Below are positions 1 through 6,048 of a DNA stretch of 6,175 nucleotides, one piece after another. Both the position numbers and the translations under genes were made by a program. Below the pieces are notes generated by a model, which was not told the DNA's origin, searched no databases, and worked only from the letters and a program-made list of their open reading frames with translations. The number at the start of each line of letters is the position of its first letter. Within the stretch, counting starts at the first letter, position 1. Source of the stretch: JBDKGV01 sp039798005 (lineage in GTDB: Bacteria; Fibrobacterota; Fibrobacteria; UBA5070); assembly GCA_039798005.1 (NCBI GenBank), contig JBDKGV010000208.1, forward strand, positions 1-6,175, in the 5' to 3' direction.

Positions 1-1089
1 CAGGAAGATCTTGTTGAACACCTTGTCCTTGGAACCCTTGGGAATGACGTCGAGCATGCTGTAACCGGCATGCCAGCGGAAATTGGTCTTCTCGAACGGA
101 AAGACCTCGAGCACCGGCGTGATGCCTATGCGCTCCAGGCTCTTCTTCTCATCCAGCACCGACACGTTGTCGTAGAAGAACTTCAACTGCGGACGCATCA
201 TGCCGAGATCCGCCTTGACCATCGCCGACCACGACTGGGTGAACGGAAGGTTTCCGCTCATCTTGGCCGTATCCGCCAAGGATTTCCACTCGATGTCGGT
301 TTGGATCATCTGGTATTTGCTGCGAATTCCCACCGTGGTGAGATAGCGCGCATCGTCCATCGACTTGACGGGGACGTAGAAGAGCGAGATGTTCGGCTGC
401 ACGAGTCCTTCGAGGAAGGTGCCCTTCCATGCGGCTCCAAACAACAGAAAATGCTGCACGTCCTTGTTCGCCGCATCGGTCCAACCCACGCCGCTGTTGG
501 CCACCGTCATCGAGACGGTCTGCCCAGCGCCTTCCCAAGCGGGCTGCACGCCCACCACGGAATGCATGGCGGAGCTCGATGCGTACGTCTGGGTGGTCTG
601 ATAGAGATCGTACCCGGCCGCCTCGCCTTCCCAGCCGCAGCGCCCCGAGAAGAACTTGCCCGCCGTGACCGAAAAGCCCATCGGCAAGGACTGCTTGGCG
701 AAAAGGTAGTCGACGTAGTCCGAGGCGCCCTTGAGGCTGTCCTTGACCACCGCGTTGCCCTTGGAGGACGCCATCGCCTTGGTCGAATCGGCCGTGGTCT
801 TGGCGGTGGAGACCTTGCTGACGTCCTTGGTCGTCAGGTTCGTGGAGGTCGAGGCGGTGAGCGACGGGAAGTCGAAGCGTAGGCGCATCCGGTATTTGAG
901 ACTTGGCGCAACGGCGCCGTTCACGTCCAGACGCGCGTACTGAAGATCGAAGCCGTTGTTGTCCCGCAGGGTTTCATCGGCTTGGGAGCGCAGGTCGTAG
1001 CGGTAATCGGTACGGGCCTGGACGCTCACCTGCGGGGCCGCAAGCGCCGCGGAGCCAGCAAGAGCAAGGATGCCGGTCATCGTTTTCAT
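1..1089 (-). CDS. Outer-membrane porin, OprO/OprP-like (3' end outside window)
   Basis: The reading frame is open for all 363 codons from ATG at 1089 to the window edge, so the C-terminus is missing. The protein begins with a signal peptide: MKTMTGILALAGSAALA, with likely cleavage near residue 17 before APQ. The mature part shows alternating beta-strand segments rich in aromatic residues, such as FDLQYARLDVNG (47-58), LKYRMRLRFDF (64-74), VDYLFAKQSLPMGFSVTAGKF (about 126-146) and later PNISLFYVP (232-240). The 'rarl.v.G.v.p.lkyr' strand followed by 'f.v.aGkf' is the pattern I associate with phosphate-selective porin O/P-type 16-strand barrels. Substrate cannot be read from the sequence. Residues 76-123 form an unusual Ser/Thr/Lys/Ala-rich insertion. 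The start is supported by AAGGA five to six bases upstream (minus strand, about 1096-1100). Porin is fairly secure; the O/P subfamily is an inference. The gene is divergent from uup. Confidence 0.75.
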   Translation of the reverse strand, partial: MKTMTGILALAGSAALAAPQVSVQARTDYRYDLRSQADETLRDNNGFDLQYARLDVNGAVAPSLKYRMRLRFDFPSLTASTSTNLTTKDVSKVSTAKTTADSTKAMASSKGNAVVKDSLKGASDYVDYLFAKQSLPMGFSVTAGKFFSGRCGWEGEAAGYDLYQTTQTYASSSAMHSVVGVQPAWEGAGQTVSMTVANSGVGWTDAANKDVQHFLLFGAAWKGTFLEGLVQPNISLFYVPVKSMDDARYLTTVGIRSKYQMIQTDIEWKSLADTAKMSGNLPFTQSWSAMVKADLGMMRPQLKFFYDNVSVLDEKKSLERIGITPVLEVFPFEKTNFRWHAGYSMLDVIPKGSKDKVFNKIFL

Positions 1090-1107
1090 GGATTTCCTTT
1101 TGGGTGG

Positions 1108-1212
1108 ATTTGCCAAATAATGGGGGGTATCGATTCCCGAAGGATTCCCCCAACTGTCCCAAGTGTCTGATTTTCAACACGATGTTTCAAGCCCTTGACA
1201 GAATTTGCCAAA
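1108..1212. promoter_or_regulatory. Intergenic region with paired TTTGCCAAA dyads
   Basis: The 162-bp spacer between the divergent porin and uup genes contains the 10-mer ATTTGCCAAA twice, at 1108-1117 and 1203-1212. The inner TTTG-C-CAAA is a perfect dyad around one base. The copies are 95 bp apart, close to nine helical turns. One lies just upstream of the porin ribosome site and the other about 40 bp before the uup ATG, immediately after a TTGACA at 1195-1200. They could be a shared operator pair. No convincing -10 box follows the TTGACA at normal spacing, so promoters are not assigned. The repeat is observed; the regulatory role is inferred. Confidence 0.3.
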
Positions 1213-1251
1213 GGCCAAGGCGCCCGCGGGAGGCTACCTTGCCCGTCCACT

Positions 1252-3048
1252 ATGGCTCTTCTCGGCTTTCGCGACGTTCATTTCCAATTTTCCGGTGTCC
1301 AGCTCCTGGCCGGAATCCACTTCCAGATCGAGCGCGGCGAGCGCGTGTGCCTCACCGGCCGCAACGGCGCCGGCAAGTCCACCTTGATGAAGCTGATCCT
1401 GGGCGAGCACGAGCCCGACTCCGGTGCGATCATCAAGGGTCCCTCCATGCGCATCGCCCACCTCCCGCAGGACGTGCCAGGCTCCATGCCCGGCACCGTG
1501 CTGGAGATCGTGCGCGAGGGCGCGACCCACCACGAGCAGGAAGGCGACTGGAAGGCCGACATCGAGGCCGAGCGCTGGGTCGATCGGGCAGGACTGCCCG
1601 CCGATGCCCTTTTTGACGGCCTTTCCGGTGGCCAGAAGCGCCGCGTTCTGCTCTGCAAGGCCTTGGCCGGCGATCCGGACCTGCTGCTCCTGGACGAGCC
1701 CACCAACCACCTGGACCTCGAGTCGATCGAGTGGATGGAGGAAGTGCTGCAGGGAAGCACCTGCGCCCTGCTGTTCGTGACCCACGACCGCGCCTTCCTC
1801 AAGCGCCTCTCGCGCCGCATCCTTGAGCTGGACCGCGGACGCCTGTTCGACTGGGACTGCGACTGGGAGACCTTCCTCTCGCGCAAGGAGGAGCAGCTGG
1901 CCGCCGAGGAGAAGGCCAGCATGGAGTTCGACAAGGTGCTGGCCCAGGAGGAGGTCTGGATCCGCCGCGGCCTCAAGGCGCGCCGCACCCGCAACGAGGG
2001 CCGCGTGCGGCGCCTGGAGGCCATGCGCAACGAGCGCGCCCAGCGCCGCGACCGCACCGGCAGCGTGCAACTGCGGGTGGAGGAGGCCGAGCGCTCAGGC
2101 AAGCTCGTGGCCCGCATGCGCGACGTGAACTTCGCATGGGGAGAACGACAGATCCTGTCGAACGTCTCCCTCGAGGTGCAGCGCGGCGACCGCATCGGCA
2201 TCCTGGGGCCCAACGGCTCCGGCAAGACCACCTTCCTGCGCGTGCTGCTGGGCCAGCTCGAGGCCCAGTCGGGCCTGGTCCACCTGGGCACCAACCTCGA
2301 GGTGCTCTACTTCGACCAGATGCGCGCCGAGCTTCCCATGGACGCGCTGGTTCGCGAGGCGATCGCCGAAGGGCGCGACACCGTCACCATCGCCGGCCGT
2401 TCCCAGCATGTCATGAGCTACCTCAAGAACTTCCTGTTCGGGCCCGAGAAGGCCATGACCAAGGTCTCCGCCCTCTCGGGCGGCGAGAAGAACCGCCTGC
2501 TGCTGGCGCGCATGTTCACCCGCGCCGCCAACGTGCTGGTGCTGGACGAGCCCACCAACGACCTCGACGCCGACACGCTCGACCTGCTGGAGGAGCTCCT
2601 CTCGAAGTTCGAGGGCACGGTCCTGCTGGTGAGCCACGACCGCTCCTTCCTCGACGAGGTCGCCACCTCGATCTTCGCCATCGAGCCGGACGGCTCCGTG
2701 AGCGAGCACGTGGGCGGCTACACCGACTGGCTGCGCACCCGCAAGGTCCAGGCATCCGCCGCCGAGACCGCCCGCAAGGACGCCGAGGCCGAGGCCGCCC
2801 GCATCGCCGCCGAGCCCCCGAAGAAGAAGCTCTCCTACAAGGACGCGCGCGAACTGGAGATGCTCCCCGACCAGATCGAGAAGCTGGAGGCGCAAGCCGC
2901 CTCACAATCCGAAGCGATGGCCGATCCGGCCTTCTACCGCAAAGGTGCCGCGGAAATCGCCAAGGCGAACCAGGAAGCCACCGATCTGGCCAGGAAGATC
3001 GCCATGGCCTATGCTCGCTGGGAGGAGCTCACCGCTCAAGCCGGGTAA
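1252..3048 (+). CDS. uup: ABC-F ATPase Uup
   Basis: This 598-residue soluble protein has two ABC ATPase domains and no membrane segments, the ABC-F arrangement. In domain 1, Walker A is GRNGAGKS (36-43), the signature LSGGQ (124-128), Walker B LLLLDEP (144-150, catalytic E149), and the switch histidine H178. In domain 2, Walker A is GPNGSGKT (319-326), the signature LSGGE (408-412), Walker B VLVLDEP (428-434, E433), and the switch histidine H462. The linker (about 208-285) includes EEVWIRRGLKARRTRNEGRV, diagnostic of Uup, which in E. coli is linked to ribosome/translation function and transposon precise excision. A charged coiled-coil C-terminal domain (about 526-598), also typical of Uup, is present. 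Length is slightly under E. coli Uup (635). ATG 1252 is chosen because the first beta strand begins at once; upstream in-frame codons include only a TTG at 1195. The nearest purine-rich ribosome site, GGGAGG (1228-1233), is an unusual 18 bases away. Convergent with the ferredoxin gene. Confidence 0.95.
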   Translation: MALLGFRDVHFQFSGVQLLAGIHFQIERGERVCLTGRNGAGKSTLMKLILGEHEPDSGAIIKGPSMRIAHLPQDVPGSMPGTVLEIVREGATHHEQEGDWKADIEAERWVDRAGLPADALFDGLSGGQKRRVLLCKALAGDPDLLLLDEPTNHLDLESIEWMEEVLQGSTCALLFVTHDRAFLKRLSRRILELDRGRLFDWDCDWETFLSRKEEQLAAEEKASMEFDKVLAQEEVWIRRGLKARRTRNEGRVRRLEAMRNERAQRRDRTGSVQLRVEEAERSGKLVARMRDVNFAWGERQILSNVSLEVQRGDRIGILGPNGSGKTTFLRVLLGQLEAQSGLVHLGTNLEVLYFDQMRAELPMDALVREAIAEGRDTVTIAGRSQHVMSYLKNFLFGPEKAMTKVSALSGGEKNRLLLARMFTRAANVLVLDEPTNDLDADTLDLLEELLSKFEGTVLLVSHDRSFLDEVATSIFAIEPDGSVSEHVGGYTDWLRTRKVQASAAETARKDAEAEAARIAAEPPKKKLSYKDARELEMLPDQIEKLEAQAASQSEAMADPAFYRKGAAEIAKANQEATDLARKIAMAYARWEELTAQAG

Positions 3049-3054
3049 AGAAAA

Positions 3055-3081
3055 AGCCCTGGATCGGATCGATCCAGGGCT
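3055..3081. terminator. Bidirectional rho-independent terminator, uup / ferredoxin
   Basis: AGCCCTGGATC (3055-3065) and GATCCAGGGCT (3071-3081) form a perfect 11-bp stem with a 5-base loop, seven bases after the uup stop codon. The minus-strand product is followed by TTTTTCTTT, an excellent terminator for the leftward ferredoxin gene. The plus-strand product is followed by CATTTTC, a weaker U tract for uup. Placement between convergent genes fits shared use. Confidence 0.85.
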
Positions 3082-3108
3082 CATTTTCATCTCAAGGGAT
3101 GAAAATGA
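3081..3108. repeat. Second perfect inverted repeat in the convergent spacer
   Basis: TCATTTTCATC (3081-3091) and GATGAAAATGA (3098-3108) are perfect 11-bp inverted arms around a 6-base loop. The repeat shares its first base with the preceding terminator and ends one base before the ferredoxin stop codon (3109-3111). It is A/T-rich and has no U tract of its own. It may be a transcript 3'-end stabiliser or a second pause element; function is not shown by the sequence. Confidence 0.6.
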
Positions 3109-3339
3109 TCAGAACTTGTTGGCGCGCTTGCCGCCGTTGTCGATCTCGTAGGCGATGGTGCCGACCGGGCAACCGTCGCAGGCTTCCTTGATCTCGGCTT
3201 CGTAGTCGGCGACGTTGATGCCGGTCTTGACGACCATCTTCTCAGGCACTGCGAACACGGCATCCGCCACGGCTTCGCAAGCTCCGCACATCGTGCACTC
3301 GTTCTCGGTCTCGTCGAGCCAGACTTTGGTAATGGCCAT
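3109..3339 (-). CDS. Ferredoxin, single [4Fe-4S] cluster
   Basis: This 76-residue acidic protein has C15-x2-C18-x2-C21 (ECTMCGAC) and a distant C57-P58 (DGCPVG), the ligand set of monocluster [4Fe-4S] ferredoxins of the kind found in Desulfovibrio and Thermotoga. It is a cytoplasmic low-potential electron carrier; the partner enzymes cannot be told from here. The usual fourth Cys-Pro after the first triplet (CxxCxxCxxxCP) is replaced by VADAVF, so a second cluster is absent. An extra cysteine, C54, sits three residues before ligand C57. The start has a good ribosome site, AAAGGA, about seven bases upstream. The gene converges on uup and lies downstream of the HEAT-repeat gene, but a terminator separates them and suggests an independent transcript. 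Confidence 0.93.
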   Translation of the reverse strand: MAITKVWLDETENECTMCGACEAVADAVFAVPEKMVVKTGINVADYEAEIKEACDGCPVGTIAYEIDNGGKRANKF

Positions 3340-3394
3340 TGTGGATCCTTTCAGTTGGATTGAGGGTGAACCTTGGGTGCAAATCTAGCACCTC

Positions 3395-3411
3395 GGCAGT
3401 GGCAATGCCAC
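3395..3411 (-). promoter_or_regulatory. Candidate ferredoxin promoter/operator palindrome
   Basis: Upstream of the ferredoxin is a perfect dyad GTGGCA-T-TGCCAC (minus strand, 3411-3399). Read leftward, TGGCATTGCCACTGCC also matches the sigma-54 layout: a GG and a GC doublet ten bases apart, TGGCA at -24 and CTGC (consensus TTGC) at -12. That would put the transcript start near 3385 and give a leader of about 45 bases. A separate weak -10-like TAGATT (3387-3382) lies inside a GGTGC/GCACC inverted repeat (3376-3392). Which, if any, is the promoter is undecided. Confidence 0.3.
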
Positions 3412-3420
3412 AAATTCCAG

Positions 3421-3444
3421 AACAAAAACTCCACTTCAATGGAG
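3421..3444 (-). terminator. Rho-independent terminator of the HEAT-repeat gene
   Basis: Reading leftward, CTCCA (3444-3440), a short loop and TGGAG (3433-3429) make a 5-bp stem, extendable by one T-G pair to leave a TGAA tetraloop. The run TTTTTGTT (3428-3421) follows immediately. It begins 16 bases after the HEAT-gene stop codon. The stem is short but the U tract is strong, so it probably isolates the HEAT transcript from the ferredoxin gene. Confidence 0.6.
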
Positions 3445-3460
3445 AAGCGAGTCCTTGATC

Positions 3461-4402
3461 TCACAACGGCGACGAAGGCCCGTCCGATGCCGACTCGTAA
3501 TCGTCGTTCTCGCCGAATCCGGTCATCTCGTCGATCTCGTCCCAGACCTTTTCCATCGTCCACTCGTCACCGGCATCGATGGCGCGGCGGGCTTCCAAGG
3601 TTTGGGTGGCGAACTCAAAGGCTTGGCCGTAATGATCGTGCTTCACAAGGCTCGGGGCCAGCGTGTCCAGCAAGGTCTTCGCCTCGTCGACCGGCGCGAT
3701 CGATCCAATGGCGGCGATGGCTTCGAAGCGCACATCCCGATCGGCGTGGGCCGTGAGTTCACGGATGCGAAGCCACGCCGCTTCGAGCCCGAGGTTCGAG
3801 GCCGCATGGACGGCTTCCACGAGGATCCCCGTGTGCTCGGAGTGCAACTCCTCCAGGATCAGCCGTTCGAAGACGTCGTCCTTGCAAAGCCCCATCGCAT
3901 ACACCGACGAAAGCTTGACCCAAGGATTGGGCGCCTCGTGGTAGAAGCGCAGGATGATGGAGCGGATCTCGGGAAGGAACGAAACGTGCCCCAAGGCCTC
4001 GAGGCAACGGCGACGGACCTCCATGCTCTCCATGGGGGCATCCACCTTGGCAAGCAGGTGATTGCGGGTCTGCTCGTACACTTCACGCGGCACGCCCGGC
4101 TCAAGCGCCTCGGCACTGGGCTCGACAGGCAACTCATAGGAAGCCCCGTCTTGAATGACGGGCCAGAGCGCCGCATTGGCCGCCGCCCGGACATCTTCGT
4201 CGTCCGATTCGCGAGCCATTTGGAACACCTGCTCGTAGACTCCTGGAAATCCGAAGTAGTTCACCGCCGCTCGAAGCGCCGCATGAACCACCTCCATGTC
4301 TTCGGTCTGCAAGTGGTGCAGCAGTCGCGCCGCCGCATCGCCCCGATCGAATTCAAAATTCTCCAGGAGCTCGATTTCCCGCAATGCCTGTGCACGGTTC
4401 AT
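3461..4402 (-). CDS. HEAT-repeat protein of unknown function
   Basis: This 313-residue acidic protein is almost wholly alpha-helical and built from degenerate HEAT-type helix pairs. Approximate units are 20-50 (MEVVHAALRAAV), 55-84 (EDVRAAANAAL), 126-140 (MEVRRRCLEALG), 158-172 (PWVKLSSVYAMG), 190-206 and 220-236 (RDVRFEAIAAIGSI). The 'D..VR..A..ALG' signature recurs. The last 35 residues are acidic and probably disordered. There is no signal peptide, membrane segment or catalytic motif, so it is likely a cytoplasmic scaffold or binding protein whose partner is unknown. Two starts are possible: ATG at 4414 and ATG at 4402. I chose 4402 because GGAGG sits five bases upstream of it, while the 4414 start has only a weak site; the alternative adds four residues (317). 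The gene is divergent from the LolA-like gene across about 50 bp. Related phycobilisome-lyase-like HEAT proteins exist, but nothing here shows that role. Confidence 0.85.
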   Translation of the reverse strand: MNRAQALREIELLENFEFDRGDAAARLLHHLQTEDMEVVHAALRAAVNYFGFPGVYEQVFQMARESDDEDVRAAANAALWPVIQDGASYELPVEPSAEALEPGVPREVYEQTRNHLLAKVDAPMESMEVRRRCLEALGHVSFLPEIRSIILRFYHEAPNPWVKLSSVYAMGLCKDDVFERLILEELHSEHTGILVEAVHAASNLGLEAAWLRIRELTAHADRDVRFEAIAAIGSIAPVDEAKTLLDTLAPSLVKHDHYGQAFEFATQTLEARRAIDAGDEWTMEKVWDEIDEMTGFGENDDYESASDGPSSPL

Positions 4403-4407
4403 CTTGT

Positions 4408-4412
4408 CCTCC
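4408..4412 (-). promoter_or_regulatory. Shine-Dalgarno site that decides the HEAT-gene start
   Basis: GGAGG on the minus strand (4412-4408) lies five bases before ATG 4402. Its first G is the last base of the competing upstream ATG (4414-4412), so a ribosome at 4402 would cover the other start codon. Confidence 0.6.
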
Positions 4413-4451
4413 ATTTTCTATTCTCAAAGGTACAAACGCACTGGAGCTTTC

Positions 4452-5063
4452 ATGACGCGACTCTTTCTCCTATTGGTCCTGGCCACGACATCCTGGGCTT
4501 CACCCGCCTTGGAGCAGATCTCGCGCAAGCTCGAAGCCCGCTCCTTGCGGATCGATTTGGAATGGATCCAGACTCCACCCGCCGGCATGGGTGGAAGCCA
4601 GCGCACCCGCGGCATCCTGCGCTTGGCCCCGGGCAACAAGTTCTCCTTCCGCACCCAAAGCCTGGTGCTGGTCAGCGATGGCGCGACCCTTTGGCAGTAC
4701 ATCCCTGCGGCCAAACAGGTGCTCGTGCAGAAGCTCTCGGTCATCGACCCGTCCCAGCTTCCCACCGGGCTCCTGCAAAACGCCCTGAAGGCCAAGGAGC
4801 TCTCCAGCAAGGCGGAAACCCGCAATGGCACCCCATGCCAGCGATTCGACCTGAAAGCCGAGAGCCTGCCGTTGTCCCGTTACGCATCGGTGCAGCTTTG
4901 GATCCGGCAGGACCAGCAGTTGCCGACCGAACTTCTGGTCCAAGATGATCAAGGCGGCAGCAGCAACTGGAAACTTCACAGGTTCCAGGATTTCGAACCC
5001 GACAGCAAGACCTTCACCTTCTTGGCGCCAGCCGGGACCAGCGTGGTGGATACCCGCAAGTGA
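4452..5063 (+). CDS. LolA-family periplasmic lipoprotein carrier
   Basis: This 203-residue protein has a clear signal peptide (MTRLFLLLVLATTSWA, cleavage near residue 17). The mature part has the order of elements seen in LolA-like proteins: a helical N-terminus; the strand RTRGILRLAPGNKFSFRT (51-68); SDGATLWQYIPAAKQVLVQKL (75-95), matching the 'sDG..lw.Y.p...qv' motif; a helix that would act as lid (101-115); paired strands 129-175; and a C-terminal FTFLAPAGTSVVD. LolA shuttles lipoproteins from the inner-membrane LolCDE complex to the outer membrane. Divergent LolA-like proteins can carry other lipids, so substrate is uncertain. The start ATG 4452 has CTGGAG five bases upstream and leads directly into the signal peptide; the open frame continues further upstream but over the divergent gene. 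The stop codon overlaps the GTG start of the TPR gene, so the two form an operon. No LolB or LolCDE gene is in the window. Confidence 0.82.
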   Translation: MTRLFLLLVLATTSWASPALEQISRKLEARSLRIDLEWIQTPPAGMGGSQRTRGILRLAPGNKFSFRTQSLVLVSDGATLWQYIPAAKQVLVQKLSVIDPSQLPTGLLQNALKAKELSSKAETRNGTPCQRFDLKAESLPLSRYASVQLWIRQDQQLPTELLVQDDQGGSSNWKLHRFQDFEPDSKTFTFLAPAGTSVVDTRK

Positions 5064-6028
5064 TCCTTGCCCTTCTTCTTGCCCTGACCAGCGCCTCCCC
5101 CGCCCCGTTGTGGCCATCCACCGCCATGGCAAGCTTCACCCAAGCGACCGGCCTGTGCGCCAAAGGAGCCTACGAGGAGGCAAGCCAGGTTGCGGCAAGG
5201 CTTCAGGGCCGGGAGCGGGATCTCCTGCAAGCCGTCGTCGCCTTGGCTCGTTTCGAGGATCTGCACGATCCTGCCCAACTGAACCTTGCTGGCAGCAAAA
5301 TCGAAGCGGCACTGGGCAAGCTTTCTGAAAATACGGCATCCGAGCGTTTCCTCCTGGCGATAGCCCTGACACAAAAAGCCGTGGTCGCAGGCAAGCAAGG
5401 CTCGAACATCGCGGCGGCATGGAGTGGGCGGAAGGCTGCCAAGATATGTCAGGCCCTGAAGGAGGAAGGGCATGCCAGTCCTGATATCGACGGCATCCTG
5501 GGTGGCTATCTGTTCTGGAAGGCCCAGTCGCTAGGCGCGGCAAGAAGCCTCCTGGGGGGCGACACCCGTACCCAAGGCATTGCGATGACCCAGTCGGCCG
5601 CAACCTCCTCCAGCCCCTTCCAGGAGGCCTACCGGACATCTCTTGTCTGGATGCGCTTTGAGCAGTCGCGATACGCCGAGGCCTTGCAGCTTTGCCAAGC
5701 CTCACTCGATCTCAATCCAGGCAACCGCATCTGGCGTCAGGCTCGGGGCGACATGCTCTTTCGCCTGGGCAGGAAGCAGGAAGCCTTGGATGCCTATCGC
5801 GGGAGTTGGAACGAATACGCGGGACTTGAGGTCCTGCCAGTCAATCGCCAAAGTGCCGCAGGAAATCTCGGACGCATCCACATGGCGATCGGAAACCTTG
5901 ATTCGGCCCGCAAATGGATCAAGGTCTTTGATGACCCTCGCCAAAGCGCGACCCGCCCATGGTTGCCAGCCTCTCTCGTGAGAGAAGTTGCCCCGGTCCG
6001 CAAGGCTCTTTCTCTCCCCGCACCATAA
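5060..6028 (+). CDS. Secreted TPR-repeat protein of unknown function
   Basis: This 322-residue protein starts at GTG 5060, inside the GTGA that ends the LolA-like gene. GGTGGA about nine bases upstream could serve as ribosome site, and coupling to upstream translation is likely. The N-terminus MILALLLALTSASPA is a short signal peptide, which supports this start and a periplasmic location. The rest is helical. The clearest tetratricopeptide units are about 187-220 (YAEALQLCQASLDLNPGN), 223-255 (RQARGDMLFRLGRKQEALDAY) and 264-292 (AAGNLGRIHMAIGNLDSARKW); degenerate helix pairs fill 26-130. The stretch GGYLFWKAQSLGAARSLLGG (148-167), before the TPRs, is reminiscent of bacterial TPR proteins with a 'G.y.y' helix, but I do not recognise a named family. 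TPRs bind proteins, so a role as adaptor or accessory of the LolA-like protein is an inference from the operon only. Confidence 0.82.
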   Translation: MILALLLALTSASPAPLWPSTAMASFTQATGLCAKGAYEEASQVAARLQGRERDLLQAVVALARFEDLHDPAQLNLAGSKIEAALGKLSENTASERFLLAIALTQKAVVAGKQGSNIAAAWSGRKAAKICQALKEEGHASPDIDGILGGYLFWKAQSLGAARSLLGGDTRTQGIAMTQSAATSSSPFQEAYRTSLVWMRFEQSRYAEALQLCQASLDLNPGNRIWRQARGDMLFRLGRKQEALDAYRGSWNEYAGLEVLPVNRQSAAGNLGRIHMAIGNLDSARKWIKVFDDPRQSATRPWLPASLVREVAPVRKALSLPAP

Positions 6029-6048
6029 GGCGGTTTTCACCAGAAGCA

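Noticed and set aside
70..882. A 270-codon open frame on the plus strand opposite the porin
   Set aside because: It is rich in Arg, His and Gly with no recognisable motif. The opposite strand encodes a signal peptide and beta-barrel strands and stays open to the window edge.
1195..1223. TTGACA as a canonical -35 box for uup
   Set aside because: The hexamer is perfect, but the bases 16-18 bp downstream (around AAGGCG) bear no likeness to a -10 element.
1234..2294. Long open frames on the minus strand opposite uup (278 and 338 codons)
   Set aside because: They lie wholly antisense to a textbook Uup sequence. Their composition (Arg/Ser/Ala- or Leu/Val/Gly-rich without domain pattern) is what high-GC codon bias produces in shadow frames.
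4296..4451. Upstream extension of the LolA-like protein by 52 codons
   Set aside because: It would bury the signal peptide internally, overlap the divergent HEAT gene and ignore the well-placed CTGGAG before ATG 4452.
3455..4948. A 497-codon open frame on the plus strand
   Set aside because: It covers the HEAT gene in antisense and then the LolA-like gene out of frame. No domain or signal peptide is seen, while both competing genes have clear protein signatures and ribosome sites.
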